DNA from: Lunularia cruciata
Lineage: Eukaryota > Streptophyta > Marchantiopsida > Lunulariales > Lunulariaceae
Reading direction: 5' to 3'
Assembly (NCBI GenBank): GCA_948567375.1
Contig: OX419755.1
Span: 18,481,001-18,545,000 of the forward strand
Length of the DNA: 64,000 nucleotides
Position 1 is the first letter of the stretch. Each line of letters starts with the position of its first letter. Position numbers and translations under genes: made by a program. The notes below the pieces were generated by a model. It searched no databases, had not been told where the DNA came from, and was given only the letters and a program-made list of their open reading frames with translations. This document shows positions 1 to 13,053 of the stretch, in pieces.

Positions 1-2105
1 TCTCTAATTATCATTTCTTCAAAAAAAATTCTTCAAAAATATGAGTGACCTTTTTATTATAGTTAAAATAAATTGAAATTATTTTATAATAGATAAATGA
101 ACTTGAATTATTTAATATTTATTAAATCTATAGAATCTTAACTATTCTTATATACCAAAAGTCAAATTGACCATAAAAAGTACAAGATTTATTGAGATTT
201 GCAACAATTTGAGAGCTAAAAAAATTGTTTAACTTCATATTTGCAGCATTGTAGTCTGGGCAAAGGTGCCAAGTCCAAGGGCAAGAAACCATCTATGGGA
301 TAGTATAGCAGTGCATGATAGAGTAAGGATTGCAGAGCTTGTGGGATAAATCATCTAATGTGCTGACCAAGTTCAAGGGCGAGAGAGAGAAGTGTTGCAA
401 GATCCTCCTCTACAAGATGTGCAACTAAAGAAGTATTCACTTAATCTTCTAGTTGTTTTGTAGCAAAATAGGTAGGTAGTAATTTAGACTTTAGCAGCAC
501 TCTAGGGCTATCAGAGTATGCACATCTAGAGAATGAACATCTAAAAGAGGAGAGCCAATTGGCATTTATGATGCACGCATGCAAAGGAGACAGCAGGTTG
601 CAATTAGAGAGGTGATTAGGGTAGATACAAATTTTTTTAGGATTAGAGTACCTATTTAAGCAAGTGATTCCCCATTGTACAATACTCTTCTAACTAAGAG
701 TCCATGACAGTGGATTCCTTTGAAGGCAAATTCACTTATCTTGTAACCTTTTGTTCACCTATGGGTTAAGGAAGCGATCAATTGTGACTATGGGAACTCG
801 TCATTACCTCTTCAATAAGGTTGTACTATTGATACCTGGCAAAAGTCTAAGTATTCAGGCTTAGTGAATATACCATTAATCTACCTTAATTCTATGGATG
901 TGAAGGTATAAGTGTGATTCTTGCTAAGCCATATATGTTGTGTCATGGATCTGTGCTCCTCATGTATTCATTGCGTTGTTTGCTTAAGTGGGAGATTGTA
1001 TAAAAGACCTGCTAAGTAGGACTCTATCATATAGGTAAGACAAGCCATACTAAAGAGGCCTAAGAGCTCACAAGGGTGATAGATTTGAGAGCTATCTCCA
1101 AGGGAAATTCTCTCCATGAGATTCTTGTACTTGAGTGGATTTACAGTCCACAGTGGGAATCCTATCTACATCTCCTCCCTACGCCAAGTAAATGGCTGAT
1201 TGCACAAGGGTTTTTTAGACATTCTCCATCTCCTAGAGCATCCCATATCCCCCACTTTGGGGTTGGACTAACCCGTCAATAGTATAAGATGTTGGATTTT
1301 GGAATAAAGACCATAGAACTTTTGATAGATATAGCTACGTATCTAATAATTAAGTGTTGAAAATGTTCCAATGCTTGAAGCTATGTATTTTATTCCTTCC
1401 TTTGTTTAAGTCTCAAGGGAGTATGGTTAAACCTACCTAAGTTAATGTTGGTTGATAACTTAGTAACCTATCTATAAATGAAAATAGATGGTCCCAACTT
1501 GGGACCAAAGGCTAAGTTAATAACCTCTATAACTTATTATTTAATAAATTTTACTTGGTCCCAACATTTTGTATATTAATGATTTTGAGTAGGTATATGT
1601 ACACCATAGTAACTTAGCAATGTCTATGTTGCTCTTAACCAATCCTTTCTCTACCTATAAGAACTTAACTAACTTATGATATTTGTTTGAATCAAAGAGG
1701 AATTGTCTCTCTCTTTCTTGTAGAGAGCCAAATGAATTGCATTTGTCCTAGTAGTTTACTTGAGAGAAGATATGGTAACAATAATAAAGCAAAGCTAAGG
1801 ATCAAACAAGATAAAAGGGTCATCCGGTCAATGTTGGCCAGAACAATTACAATATTGACACTCTAGCAAATATTTTATATCATTGAGACAATCAGAGCTA
1901 TCTCTTGCTAACAATATACTAAAGAAAAACTCAAGTCTAATAGCCACACAAAGTTAAGGGTCCACTTGCAATAGGTGACTTTTGGAATGGTTGTAAGGTA
2001 AGTGCTTAATGCTAACAATTGATTGACCACTAACCTAAATGTTGAAGATTGATCTGTGGCAAAGAAGTCTTTTGGACCTTATCCATAGGAGGATTTGTAA
2101 GTAAC
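1..2105. other. AT-rich intergenic DNA, no gene recognised
   Basis: The stretch is AT-rich, stop-rich in all frames and has no open frame longer than 68 codons. A purine run followed by TGT near 986-999 resembles a retroelement polypurine tract next to an LTR start, but no reverse transcriptase or RNase H residues could be read upstream, so no element is called. Confidence 0.6.
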
Positions 2106-3047
2106 TTCTATAATTTATCAATTTCAATCAAATATAAATTGAAATTGAAATTGAAAGACTATTGAACATTAAACTTCATCTACAATTCTAGTCAACTAAG
2201 AACTAGAAGGTATATCTATTATAAAAACAAAATTCATTTAATATATGTGATAACTTACATGCATAGATAAAACATTTACTTAGAAGCATGAAGACTACGC
2301 ATTTTCAAATGAATTTTGATGTCTTTCTTGTTGTGTGTTGCTTGCTTGTTATCTATTGTTAACCTGTTCTCATCAATCCTATTTGCAATCATTGACAATC
2401 ATACATTGATACTATATATTTCTATAATTTATCAATTTCAATCAAATATAAATTGAAATTGAAATTGAAAGACTATTGAACATTAAACTTCATCTACAAT
2501 TCTAGTCAACTAAGAACTAGAAGGTATATCTATTATACAAACAAAATTCATTTAATATATGTGATAACTTACATGCATAGATAAAACATTTACTTAGAAG
2601 CATGAAGACTACGCATTTTCAAATGAATTTTGATGTCTTTCTTGTTGTGTGTTGCTTGCTTGTTATCTATTGTTAACCTGTTCTCATCAATCCTATTTGC
2701 AATCATTGACAATCATACATTGATACTATATATTTCTATAATTTATCAATTTCAATCAAATATAAATTGAAATTGAAATTGAAAGACTATTGAACATTAA
2801 ACTTCATCTACAATTCTAGTCAACTAAGAACTAGAAGGTATATCTATTATACAAACAAAATTCATTTAATATATGTGATAACTTACATGCATAGATAAAA
2901 CATTTACTTAGAAGCATGAAGACTACGCATTTTCAAATGAATTTTGATGTCTTTCTTGTTGTGTGTTGCTTGCTTGTTATCTATTGTTAACCTGTTCTCA
3001 TCAATCCTATTTGCAATCATTGACAATCATACATTGATACTATATAT
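2106..3047. repeat. Tandem array, three copies of a 314-bp unit
   Basis: Three head-to-tail copies begin at 2106, 2420 and 2734, each starting TTCTATAATTTATC and ending near a CATTGATACTATATA motif. The copies look almost identical; I saw one substitution between copy 1 and copies 2-3 (TATAAAAAC versus TATACAAAC). Each unit contains a short internal AAATTG repeat. The near-identity points to recent amplification or homogenisation, as in a satellite array. No coding potential is visible. Confidence 0.95.
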
Positions 3048-4202
3048 AATAGTTGTTTCATCATTAATGATCTAAGCCATTCAATTATAAGCCATATAAC
3101 TTGATAACATGTCTAAGTTAATATAGTTGGACTGGTCCCAAAAATATTAATTTAGAGAGATTTGATTGTATAAGAATTTGGCCCTTTATAAGATGTCTTT
3201 CTCATAGAATATTGTTGAAGATCAAACTCCAATATAGTTTAAAATTTCTCAAGAACATAGCTTAGATAGTTAGAGCTTGTAGCACTTAACTATAAGGTTG
3301 AAGGTCGAGTCACTCATCCAAGTTATTGGATGCATCAATCTCTCTTAATTCCTTAAGGAGATATCAAGATCTATGATGTTTTAAAGAATAAGTAATAGAT
3401 CCAAAGTTTATTCAAGTGGTATCTTAACAGACCAAGCATCAAATCCATGATTTATTTAGGTACAACATTCATGACTTGTTTAAGATCAAGTGATTTTTTT
3501 AGGTAGGACCTAAACATATCAAGCATTATGCCCATGATTTATTCAGATTATAGGTTCATGATGTATTTAGGATAGAGCATCAAGTCCGTGATCTATTTAT
3601 GTCTTAGGTTCAGGATATGTTTAAGAGCAAATAACAAGTCCATGGATGCATTTATTTAGGATCAATACATATGTCCATGATTTTACCAAGTGTGCACTTA
3701 CCAGATCAAGAGTTGAATCTATAATTTAACTATATCTAAGTTCCATTATAGGTCTATAATCAAGTGACAAGTCCATTGATTTATTAAGGTAGTATCTCAA
3801 AAAATCAAGCATTTATGAAGGTACTATGTATGATTTATTTAGGTAAGAGCTGAATAAATCAAGCATTTAGTTATATGATAGACCAATGATGCATTTTAAA
3901 TCAAGTGATAGGTCAATGATTTATATAGGTCTAAGGTCTATCATGTATTTAGGATTAGGCAATAGTTCAATGCTTTTATTAAAAAGCATAATAATAATAA
4001 TAATAACATATAAAAATAATTTTTTAATTCTATAACAAAATATTTAACACTCAAATCCAAGAAAACTTTATATTTTCACAAATCAAATGCAACTTACTTT
4101 TCTTGGCTAATCTTCTTAGGATATGAAGTAAAGAGTTAGATTTAGCCCATATGTTGTATAATATATAATCCTTACATTTTATACAAGACAAGACAAGATA
4201 TT
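3048..4202. repeat. Intergenic DNA with degenerate short direct repeats
   Basis: Between about 3440 and 3965 the motif CATGATTTATTTAGG and close variants recurs roughly a dozen times, at irregular spacing and usually next to ATCAAG or AAGTCC words. This looks like an old, decayed minisatellite. The rest is AT-rich without coding potential. Confidence 0.5.
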
Positions 4203-4679
4203 CTAGTATTCATCTTCATTCTTGTCCCTCAATGGTCTAGCCTCAACCCACTTGGTAAGGTAATAAGTATCTACCATAATGTACCAATTGTTCCTTGGGG
4301 TTCTATTGAGAGGACCTACAAAACCAATTCCCCACTTCTCAAAAGGTCCTAGCAATGGAATTGATCTAAGTGGTGGAGTAGATGTAGACTTTCTAGCAAA
4401 AGCTTGACAAACATGACAAGTTTTGCAATAATCAAGACAATCCTTGAAAATCCCTCTCTAATGGTAACTTGCATCTAGAATCTTGAAAGCAATCACCTTT
4501 CCTGCAAAGTGTCCTCCACATACTAAACCTTCATGAAACTCCTTTATGAGTAGGATAGACTCTTCCTTACCCTCTTCTCTTTGAAGTAGACCACCTGCTC
4601 CTTGGTGAAAAAGAATATCCTCCACCATTGTGTAAGGTCTAGATCTTGCTGCAAGGGCCTTCCTCTCCCTAGCATGCAT
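4203..4679 (-). pseudogene. Ty3/gypsy integrase fragment, broken
   Basis: Read on the minus strand, this is the zinc-binding and early catalytic region of a Ty3/gypsy integrase. Visible are RPYTMVEDILFHQGAGGLL, an HHCC zinc finger (FHEGLVCGGHF followed by CKTCHVCQ), then GPFEKWGIGFVGPL and YYLTKWVEARPL. The style resembles Tat/Athila-type plant elements. Two lesions show it is dead: an in-frame TAG at 4458-4460 where the family usually has Trp, and Gly where the first catalytic Asp of the DDE triad is expected (WGIGF). No LTRs or polymerase were found around it, so it is an isolated fragment. Confidence 0.85.
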
Positions 4680-6071
4680 CCCTTCTCGATAGTTGCAACA
4701 TTAAATAATGATTTGTTATTCCTTTCATACATCTTTTGGATGTATTTATTGTAATAGTTCTTTGATTGGCACTTCTTTATAATCTTCACAAAGGATCGTA
4801 TCTACCAATCTAGTTAATCAAAGTGCACAAGACATCAATTCATCTCATTATATGTTATGAAGTTAGTTTGAACTTCCTCTCAAGACATGATGCATCTATG
4901 ATATATATGGATGCAGCTAAAGTATTGTAGTAAGTAGGCTAAGAAAGTAATCAAAAATTTATATAAGAGAAGTTAATATGAGATGAACTCATTGGCCTTC
5001 TAAAGTGCTTATTGTAGACACTTTCCTTATAAGAAAAAAGTGAGTTGTAGATAAGCTCATTGGCCTTCAAATTAGTCATTATGCAGGTCACTTCTTAGAA
5101 GCTACTTGTATTGGATTGCAATATAAGCATAGGGGAGAAAAATTCCTCTTAAGTCAATAAGTTCTTATTATAATTGAAGTACAAGTGGTCTCTTCCTTTA
5201 CATATAAAGCAAGGGTCGTAACAAATGTGATGATAGTTGAGTTTATCACTAAAAAAGGGTTGATATTTGGGTTGGCTATCATGATAGTCATAAAAACCAA
5301 CAATATTTATATTTAAAACTATACGTAGCTAATATGATCACTAAAAGAAGTTTTAATATAGTGATTTCAAGCATTCCAAAAATATTGTTGAATAAAGAGA
5401 TGAGTCAACTCATTTTCACTTCTCTAGCCATATATCTTTGATGTAATCTTAGAGAAGACATTTCTTTTGGTTGCACTTGGAGTAATAGAGTAGCTCTATT
5501 GATATATCTATCGCCAAACCTATAAAGAGACAATTTCTTCTTCAACATAAACATATTGGTATTTGGAAATGAGAATGCTATTCATATGGAAAATAATTTG
5601 ATGGATCATATAAAAAGTACTAGCATCATTGTATCTCTTATAATTAAAGGATTTTGCTATATTTAAGATATTTAAAGATTATAATTGGTATATAGGACCA
5701 AAATAAGAAAGCAAATGAAATAAGCAGAAAAGGAACTTATCTATTGTGTCATTTAAAATAAATAAATCAAAGATAAAAATTAATTTTAATTTCTTTTATG
5801 AAGGGTTCATGTAAACTAAATTCTGTTGTTTAGTTCTCTAATGATTGGAAACCCTAGAGTATATAAAGGTCAAAGAGAGTTATGTCAATGAACTCATTGT
5901 ATTTCTCAAACAAACAAAGGAAGAATAGACCTAATTTTATTTTCAAATAGCAAAGGAAGAATAGATAGAAAATAGGACAATTAGATTAAACTTAACAATA
6001 ATTTATTGGATAACATATCATACTTCAATTTTAAAAAACAAGTGCAAGGTAATATGATATGACTATATTAA
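4680..6071. other. AT-rich intergenic DNA
   Basis: No coding potential is visible. Near 5850-5930 a TATATAAAG-like TATA box is followed by a short pyrimidine/CAAAC-rich leader, which could be a solo LTR remnant. I could not find matching LTR ends. Confidence 0.5.
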
Positions 6072-6468
6072 AAAGAAAATATAACAAAACTTTTTCTAGT
6101 GATACTACTGTCAAGGAGAAAGAGACCAATATGCATCTCACACATTAAACATAACTTAAGATATCCAAACTATGCAAGTCATTAAGACTACAAAATACTT
6201 GAGCATCCGGAAAAGCATCACCTAGTTTAGTTACTCTCATATGGATTGTACCAGCCAATACTCTTTGTAGAGTAGTGGATGTTGTCTAAAGTATGTATAT
6301 ATCTATATCTATATCTATATAAAGAATTTAATAGCTCAACAAGTATTGTACATATATTTATTATCCATGTTAAGCTATGTTTAATGTGTGAGATACCTGA
6401 TTTTGCATATTGGTCCCTTTCCTCTTGACAGTAGTATCACTAGAGAAATTTTTGTTATGTTTTCTTTG
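6072..6468. repeat. Long inverted repeat (foldback element)
   Basis: The left arm (6072-6160) and right arm (about 6370-6468) are reverse complements over roughly 90-100 bp with few mismatches. The shared core includes CTTGACAGTAGTATCACTAG and TTTAATGTGTGAGAT. The right arm has an extra stretch of about 10 bases. The arms flank about 210 bp of unrelated AT-rich sequence. This fits a foldback or MITE-like DNA transposon without coding capacity, or a head-to-head pair of two repeat copies. No target-site duplication is evident. Confidence 0.85.
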
Positions 6469-7050
6469 TAGTATATATATATATATAATTTTGATCCAAG
6501 AAAAATAATTTTAAATAATAAACAAGGAACTAGAAAAGGAACTACCTATCCATTCAAAAATGAAAAAAATCAATATATGTAGAGTCTCTTGATAAATAGA
6601 ATCCATATGACATCTTATAACATATCTTGTTACAACAAGACATGTATGTAATTACAAGCTGATGTTTTGAAGGCATAAATTAGCTAACCTATATATAAGA
6701 ATCCTGTTTGATTTCATCCAAGAGAAATGTAGCATATCAGAAACTCAATCTTGTGGTCATTGAGCATGTATTATATATCATTTTAGCAAGTGTGTAAACA
6801 TATCGCATATATTTACTGACTTGATATTTGAACATGTAGATACAAATGTGCTATCTTCTCAAAAACACATTTGATATGGTTTTTCTTAGCTCCTCAAGGG
6901 ATCCAATTTTGGCTTGTCTTCCTCCAAATCCAATTGTTGCAATCTTTTTATCTTTCAAATAGTATTATACTTCCCAAAATATATCAAATAGTGTCTAAAG
7001 AATCCTTCTTCTAGCGACTCTTGGACTTTTTGTTTCCAAATTCCCTGATT
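6469..7050. other. AT-rich intergenic DNA
   Basis: A short (TA)n run sits at the junction with the foldback element. Nothing else is recognised. Confidence 0.5.
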
Positions 7051-7186
7051 GATCCTCCTTGACACACTATCTTGAAAGATAGTATTTCTTAATTTTCTCC
7101 ATTAAAGAGGATGAGACATCGTCCTCTTCTTTAATGGAGAAAATTAAACAATGTGGTATTTCAAGAGGGTGTGTCAGGAGGATCCA
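7051..7186. repeat. Hairpin-forming inverted repeat, about 135 bp
   Basis: Two arms of about 60 bp face each other across a loop of about 12 bases (ATGAGACATCGT). The best-paired section is TTAATTTTCTCCATTAAAGA against its complement. The outer ends pair through GATCCTCC and GGAGGATC, and the middle of the stem holds a few bulges. A compact, nearly continuous stem is typical of a small MITE or of a precursor of small RNAs. I match it to no known miRNA family. Confidence 0.85.
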
Positions 7187-10100
7187 TTCATGTTGTACTT
7201 TTCTATATGGTTATGTAAACTCCTCCACTTAGTATTTCTTTTGATGAAGCATATGTTTTCTCAATGGAACTAAATCCCAATAACAAACAGGTTAGATAGT
7301 TATTCAATTCATTATTATAACAAATATTCAAAAAAATGAGATCATAAAGTGAGAATTCCTGATCTTTTTGGATGTTACATGTATTGATGTGCTTTAACTA
7401 TTTATCTTGTATTGCAATTTAATCATAGAGTGTACACTTTACTCTTGGATAAAGTATATTACCTATTACAATTAGAGCACAAGAAGTCTACTCCTCTAAA
7501 AAAGGAATTAAGTATGGTAGTTGTGACAGCTAAAAATTATTGATTTTAAAAAGATAAAAATATTTTCTAAAATTAAGATAGTTACTAATGCTATAATCAA
7601 ACTGTTAATAAGGTGGTGGCAATAATAACCATACTTATTTGAGTATGATCTTTTTTGCACTTCCTTTGCCACTTTGTCATATATTTTGATGAGAAAGATA
7701 TGATCTCTTGGTTGCAACTGAAGTAAAGAGGCATTGAAATTATTTTATGTCTTTATGAAAATGAAAGTATCAAAGAAAGACTACTCTACTATTCAGAATT
7801 TTTGGCTTGGAATAATTTGAAGTATTCTTATGTGGAGAAAAATTCCATGGATAAATAATTTTTTATATATATCATTACTGTTGATCACTCTTATTTAAAT
7901 GACGTAGATAGGTGTAAACTCTCTCCAATAAAGAAAGTAGAAAGTTATCTTCCATTGTAACAAAACTTGTTGGATGTGCATTAGATTTGTTAAAATCTTT
8001 CCTCAGATGAAGATGGATATTTTCAAATCATACAATGAAGGTTGGACTTTGTATACTCATTATAAAGATGATAATTATTAATTAAATTCGTTGATGATTT
8101 AGATATATGCCATAAATCATGCATTATATATGAAAAAAACTACCATACATAGAAGACATAATCACATTAGCACTATGCACTTACTTCATGCAAGATAAGC
8201 ATAAATAATTGAAATAGTATCTATGAATATGTATTTAAAACATAATCGTAGGAAATACATAAAGAAAAAATGCATATGCATCATAGAAAATGCATGTACA
8301 AAATTTTTCTATAATGCGATTTAAAACTAACAAGTCGATTATAAATGTAAATTTGTGATTTATTATTATTTGAAAAACTTGGTGAAAATTTTGTAGAAAG
8401 GATTATGTAAACCTTATTTTGAGTTCTAAGTCTGTAAATAAATTTTAGAGAGTTAGCATATAATATCAATTGCATAATTTTTTTTCTCATGTAGACATTG
8501 TAAGAAGAGATAGATGAAAAAATGGGTGCTATATATCTTGCCCCAATTAAGCTAACACGAGCAATAATATATATGTAATAAAGAGTTACTACATAGCTAA
8601 GACTAAGTAATATTGCGCTTGCATTCTACTTTGATCTCAAGAGGAATGAAGCGAAAATGTGAAATTAAATACCTCAAGATCATATACCTCAACTATTTCC
8701 ATCTACATAGTATGCTTTGGCACTATCTACTACGTTTGATACAAATTTCATAAGCCTGGTATGGACTTGGATATCAGATACATAGAATATATAGTCATGC
8801 TTTATTGCCAAGTGTGCACCTCATAGTACATAAGTATTCAGTGATAGAGAGCATATTGAGAGATATTAATTTAGAATGTCGCACTATTTGCTTGCGTGCA
8901 CCCTTTAGCGAGTCGTCAAGTGCGCAAAGTTTGGAGAGTGATGAAATCTGGACTAGCAAGAAACTTAGGTCCAAAATATGTCAAGCTTGGAAGGAAATTG
9001 TGCTATTTTGAAGTCTCAATCAAAATTTCAAATATTTTCAAGTTCAAAATATTAAAATCAAGCGTTTGATGATCAGACGAGTAGAGAATAACTAATGTAT
9101 GTATCCAAATATCTTCATTTCGAACTTGGAAAGAGAACAAGTCTATCTTGAAGTCCCGTTCAATAGGAAGAGTTTAAGTCCAATCTTGGAACTAATGGTT
9201 TGATTATCACCCGCGGTCAGAATGACTAATGGGTGCATCGCACTACTATGCGCTTACTCCGAATTTCATGCTATATTCCCTCATTATTTTCTTTGAGTCA
9301 ATTCTCTAAACCTAGGATTTCAATACCAAGGACAAAAAATATTTCCTTTTCCATAATAGATCCAAATTATTGTTTATTTAAATTAGGAAAATATTCTCGC
9401 ATGCATATCATGGAATCAGCTTCATACTAAAGACAAGAATAGAATTCTGGATGCATTTGACCTACTATCTCCTAAATAGAGAGAAAAATTTAAGATTCCT
9501 TTTCAAAATTTTCTTTGGTTGTGTCAACCACCTTTCAGTATGATCTAAACCCTAAAGGGTTAAATATACCAGTATCTATCTTCGAACCAAATTAATGCCT
9601 AAGTGACATGATGTTCAATAGGAAGATATTTTTGCGTTCAGTCTTAGGACAATTTTATAGATGGGAAAAATATTAAATTTCACAATTGGTTAGAATGAGT
9701 AATCCTTCAATATTACCCCTTTAGTTCTAGAGTGTCTAAAAAACCTTGTCGATGATTGGTTGTTGTTGGAAGAATGCTTTTATATACCTGTCAATCTTGG
9801 AACCATCAAGACTTATCTAATATTTATGCAGCTAGTTGAATGTTGATGGTATGGAACTCTAATAGATTATGCATTGTCTCTCACATGAAATGATAAAACT
9901 TTTATTACACATTGTATTTAGAGTGATAGTTTGAAATATTTTCTTGTATCTTGGACAACGATCGATCGCTGATCATTCCCTTTTGATTTCAATTCCCAAC
10001 AACTGTTTGAAGAACGTTCTTACTGCTTTTCAGCCACCGGTAGAACTGGTTGCCATAACAATTGTAGTTGCCCATTTTCTAGTTAAACCTTTATGTAGAG

Positions 10101-10977
10101 AGATTCAAAGTGCCGAGTTGTGGAGACTATTGAAATGACCTGTACTAGATATATCTGGTGGATTTTAATTGATACGAGGAACAGAGAGTTAAAATAAATA
10201 TTATCAGAGGACTTTCAACCCTTGAAACTAATGGCTAGATTAAGGAACAACCGTTTGACAATAAGCTAGGTCTATTCCAATCTACATCCATTTCATGTGA
10301 ATAGTAAAGACTTCTCATTACATGTACTTTCTTTCAAAGGGGCTCGCTGGACCTTCTCCTATCAACCAGTATTAAGCAACATTCCTATGGCTGTCTGTCT
10401 CCTTGCTCACTGATCCTTCAATTCAGTACATCACTCATAATTTATACTTTCTGTACTACGTGTCTTTGCTAAAGAATCGAAATCCTCTACTAAACTTTGA
10501 GTTTAAAAGTCAAAATACAGAGAAACGGTAAATTCTCACCTTCCGATTTCCTAAACACCGTTTAGGAAAATGCAAGTTACGTAGTAGTTTAGTAACACGG
10601 TACTACAATTATTTAAGCACTTTGTGGAGTAGACATCCTATAATAGGACTATGAAGCAGTTCGTGTGGAGTAGACATCCGTATAGGACAATCTAAGCGTA
10701 AATTACAAGTCTCAATTGTCAATCACGACTCCAAACTAGTACAAGTGTTGCGAGCTTTTCAGAATTACCTTGAAGACAAGTCAATATTATTGGGAAAGCT
10801 CTCTTACTAATTATCAACCTCCAAAGTATTTTATGGATTTTATCTTCTAAACATGCGTCATGGCATTGACTGCAAAATTCCGCAACATAGTCTTCAAAAT
10901 CATTATTAATTTTCCTAAAACAATGTTTGGGAATACAAAAACATATACATTTCAGATTGTCTCCTGTTCACTCGTCA
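7187..10977. other. Intergenic DNA, no gene recognised
   Basis: The stretch is AT-rich and slightly more mixed after 8.8 kb. Open frames are all under 70 codons and none shows a domain. A perfect 10-bp stem with a 3-base loop lies at 10547-10569 (TTTCCTAAAC / GTTTAGGAAA). A 15-bp word, GTGGAGTAGACATCC, is repeated at 10624 and 10665. Confidence 0.5.
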
Positions 10978-11111
10978 TTTTAAAGAAGGAAATACTATTT
11001 ACACCACGCTTTTTGCTATTTCCACCACAAGACTATAAGTTATTCGCCCCACACTAATCCCAGTGCTGGAGTCTGGAGTTGAATGTGGTGGAAATAGTAC
11101 TTCCCTTTAAA
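10978..11111. repeat. Small terminal-inverted-repeat element (MITE-like)
   Basis: TTTAAAGAAGGAAATACTAT at the left end pairs with the complement of the right end (ATAGTACTTCCCTTTAAA), and both arms continue through a CACCAC word, giving arms of about 28 bp around 78 bp. The ends abut a TTTAAA palindrome, so a TTAA- or TTTAAA-type target duplication is possible but cannot be told from the repeat itself. Size and layout fit a short non-autonomous DNA transposon. Confidence 0.7.
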
Positions 11112-13053
11112 GAATGTGCGAAATAGAATATGATTGAAGTAGTCCAAGAGTTCAACCTTCTCTTCTATCCTCCTCAGCAAAATGTTCAGAGGCTACTGCG
11201 GTTCCCATCCTCCAGGATTAGGTAACCTGTACACCTGGCACGTGGTTGGGGGGTTTAGGTAAGCTCTATGCCCGGCACGTGGAACAGAGTCTCGCGTGGT
11301 ATGGGAATCCCAGAATGGCAGCTCTTTTACACCAGAAGGAATGTTTGTCATCAGCTTTGTGATTGCCAATTTCTGTAAATCTTTGATGTAGAGCGATTTA
11401 CAATGCCAAGTTGTGAGACTCTTGAATTGACGTGTGAGAGGTGTGACTGATGGTACGGGAATAGTGAGTTCAATAAGTATCTCAGAGGACTTTGAACTGT
11501 TGAAATCAATGGCTAGATTGAGGATTCAAATTTTAATTTAATTGGACAATGTATCCAGATATGTTCATGCTTGATCCTCTCCTTACATGTCGAGTGGCCA
11601 AAGAGCCTTCGCTTTTTGGGAACGAATCATCTTCGTTGATTTTATAATAATTCAGGAGTTCAGAAGAGTAGTGGATACATCTCTTCATGTATTTTTCTTA
11701 GTTTTAGATAACATTCTATATTCGTCCTTTGTCCTTTTAGAGTTTATTATCTTCCAGTATCACTGTAGCTGGATGGACAAAGAAAATATTCCCTGGCAAT
11801 CATAAAATATGTTTGGACTAGGAGTATATCCTGAGCGGTGATTGACGATTGATGAACATAACTCGTCCGCAAGTGAAAGATCGTCTCACGAGCGAACTTT
11901 GATATACTTGTGAGAGGTTAAATAGAATGATAATCAAGGGGTTAAATGATCGACCATAGGGGCCGATGGTGTGTAAATATTGGATAACCTCTGGCAACTG
12001 ATCTAGTAAAAGTAAGGTAGCTTCAATGCATTTGCAAAGGTGATGGTATGGGTGAATCGTATTTAAAGGAATATAAACAAACGATATAATAATTTATTTA
12101 TTACAATTTTAACAAATACAATGTACATTGAGTTCTAGTCTATTTTAAATTAGACCACATTTAGTTAGATTTAGCTACCCTTGTAGAGTAATAGAACTCC
12201 AACAAGCGTTCTTAGCATATAAAATCTAAATGCAAAATACGAATATCATTGAGAGAATAAACACCAGCACTATCCACGGCAAAAACCAAACTGCAGCTTG
12301 TCCGCAAGCAATTGGCGCTAGAGCGTAACGTATTGCGAAACTAGAAAAGTTATGGACATTACAGCACAAGCTCTAATATTTGAAGGACACACACAATCAC
12401 GAGAAAGACATCCTCACCCAACAACCTTATGAATGTGTAGACTTCCTTTATGAATATTGATAAAGCTCAAAAAGATAGGAAAGCCACTCTCCAATAGGTA
12501 CAAGAGGACTTCAAGCGCTATATGGAAGAACTTTTCACTTTCCAAGGAACGCATTGCTTTCTGAGCTGCAAAGATGTCCAATACAGACAATGAATATAAG
12601 AGTTGTGTCCAAACATCTTAAAGCAACCAAATCTGATACCTTACTTCAACTTGAGTCCTTAAGCATTAAGAATGGAGAAATTGAAACACAAAATCACCTA
12701 ATCGGATCATCTAAGGTGATGGGAGCACAGTTAATAAAGATGGTTAGTTTGAAAATTATAACCAATCTAAAGATGACAATCAAGGACTAGATGACCTAGG
12801 TGATGGCACCATGCCATGCCAAGGCACAAGTTCACCATGATACAACTCAATCTCCACCTCATTGGGCTAATCCTCACACTTTTCCTCCACCATCTACCAT
12901 TTTTAACATGCGAACAAAAGATGCTTTGGGCCAAGCTAAGACAATATTGTAGAGCAAATTCACCATGACAAAAGCCTATTTCTACCTTGATAGACTAGTT
13001 CATACACTCTTCCATCTCGTTGTACTATAGATGACATCTTAATAGATAGTGTT
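11112..13053. other. Intergenic DNA left of the chromovirus
   Basis: No open frame over 80 codons and no recognised domain. The frame at 12554-12790 is lysine- and serine-rich but has no family signature. Confidence 0.5.

Noticed and set aside
986-1000. AAGTGGGAGAT followed by TGT, like a Copia polypurine tract and LTR start
   Set aside because: No Copia RNase H or reverse transcriptase residues could be read upstream, and no matching second LTR was found.
8805-9011. 68-codon frame with mixed composition in the AT-rich left flank
   Set aside because: No domain, no splice context and no codon pattern that sets it apart from chance frames.
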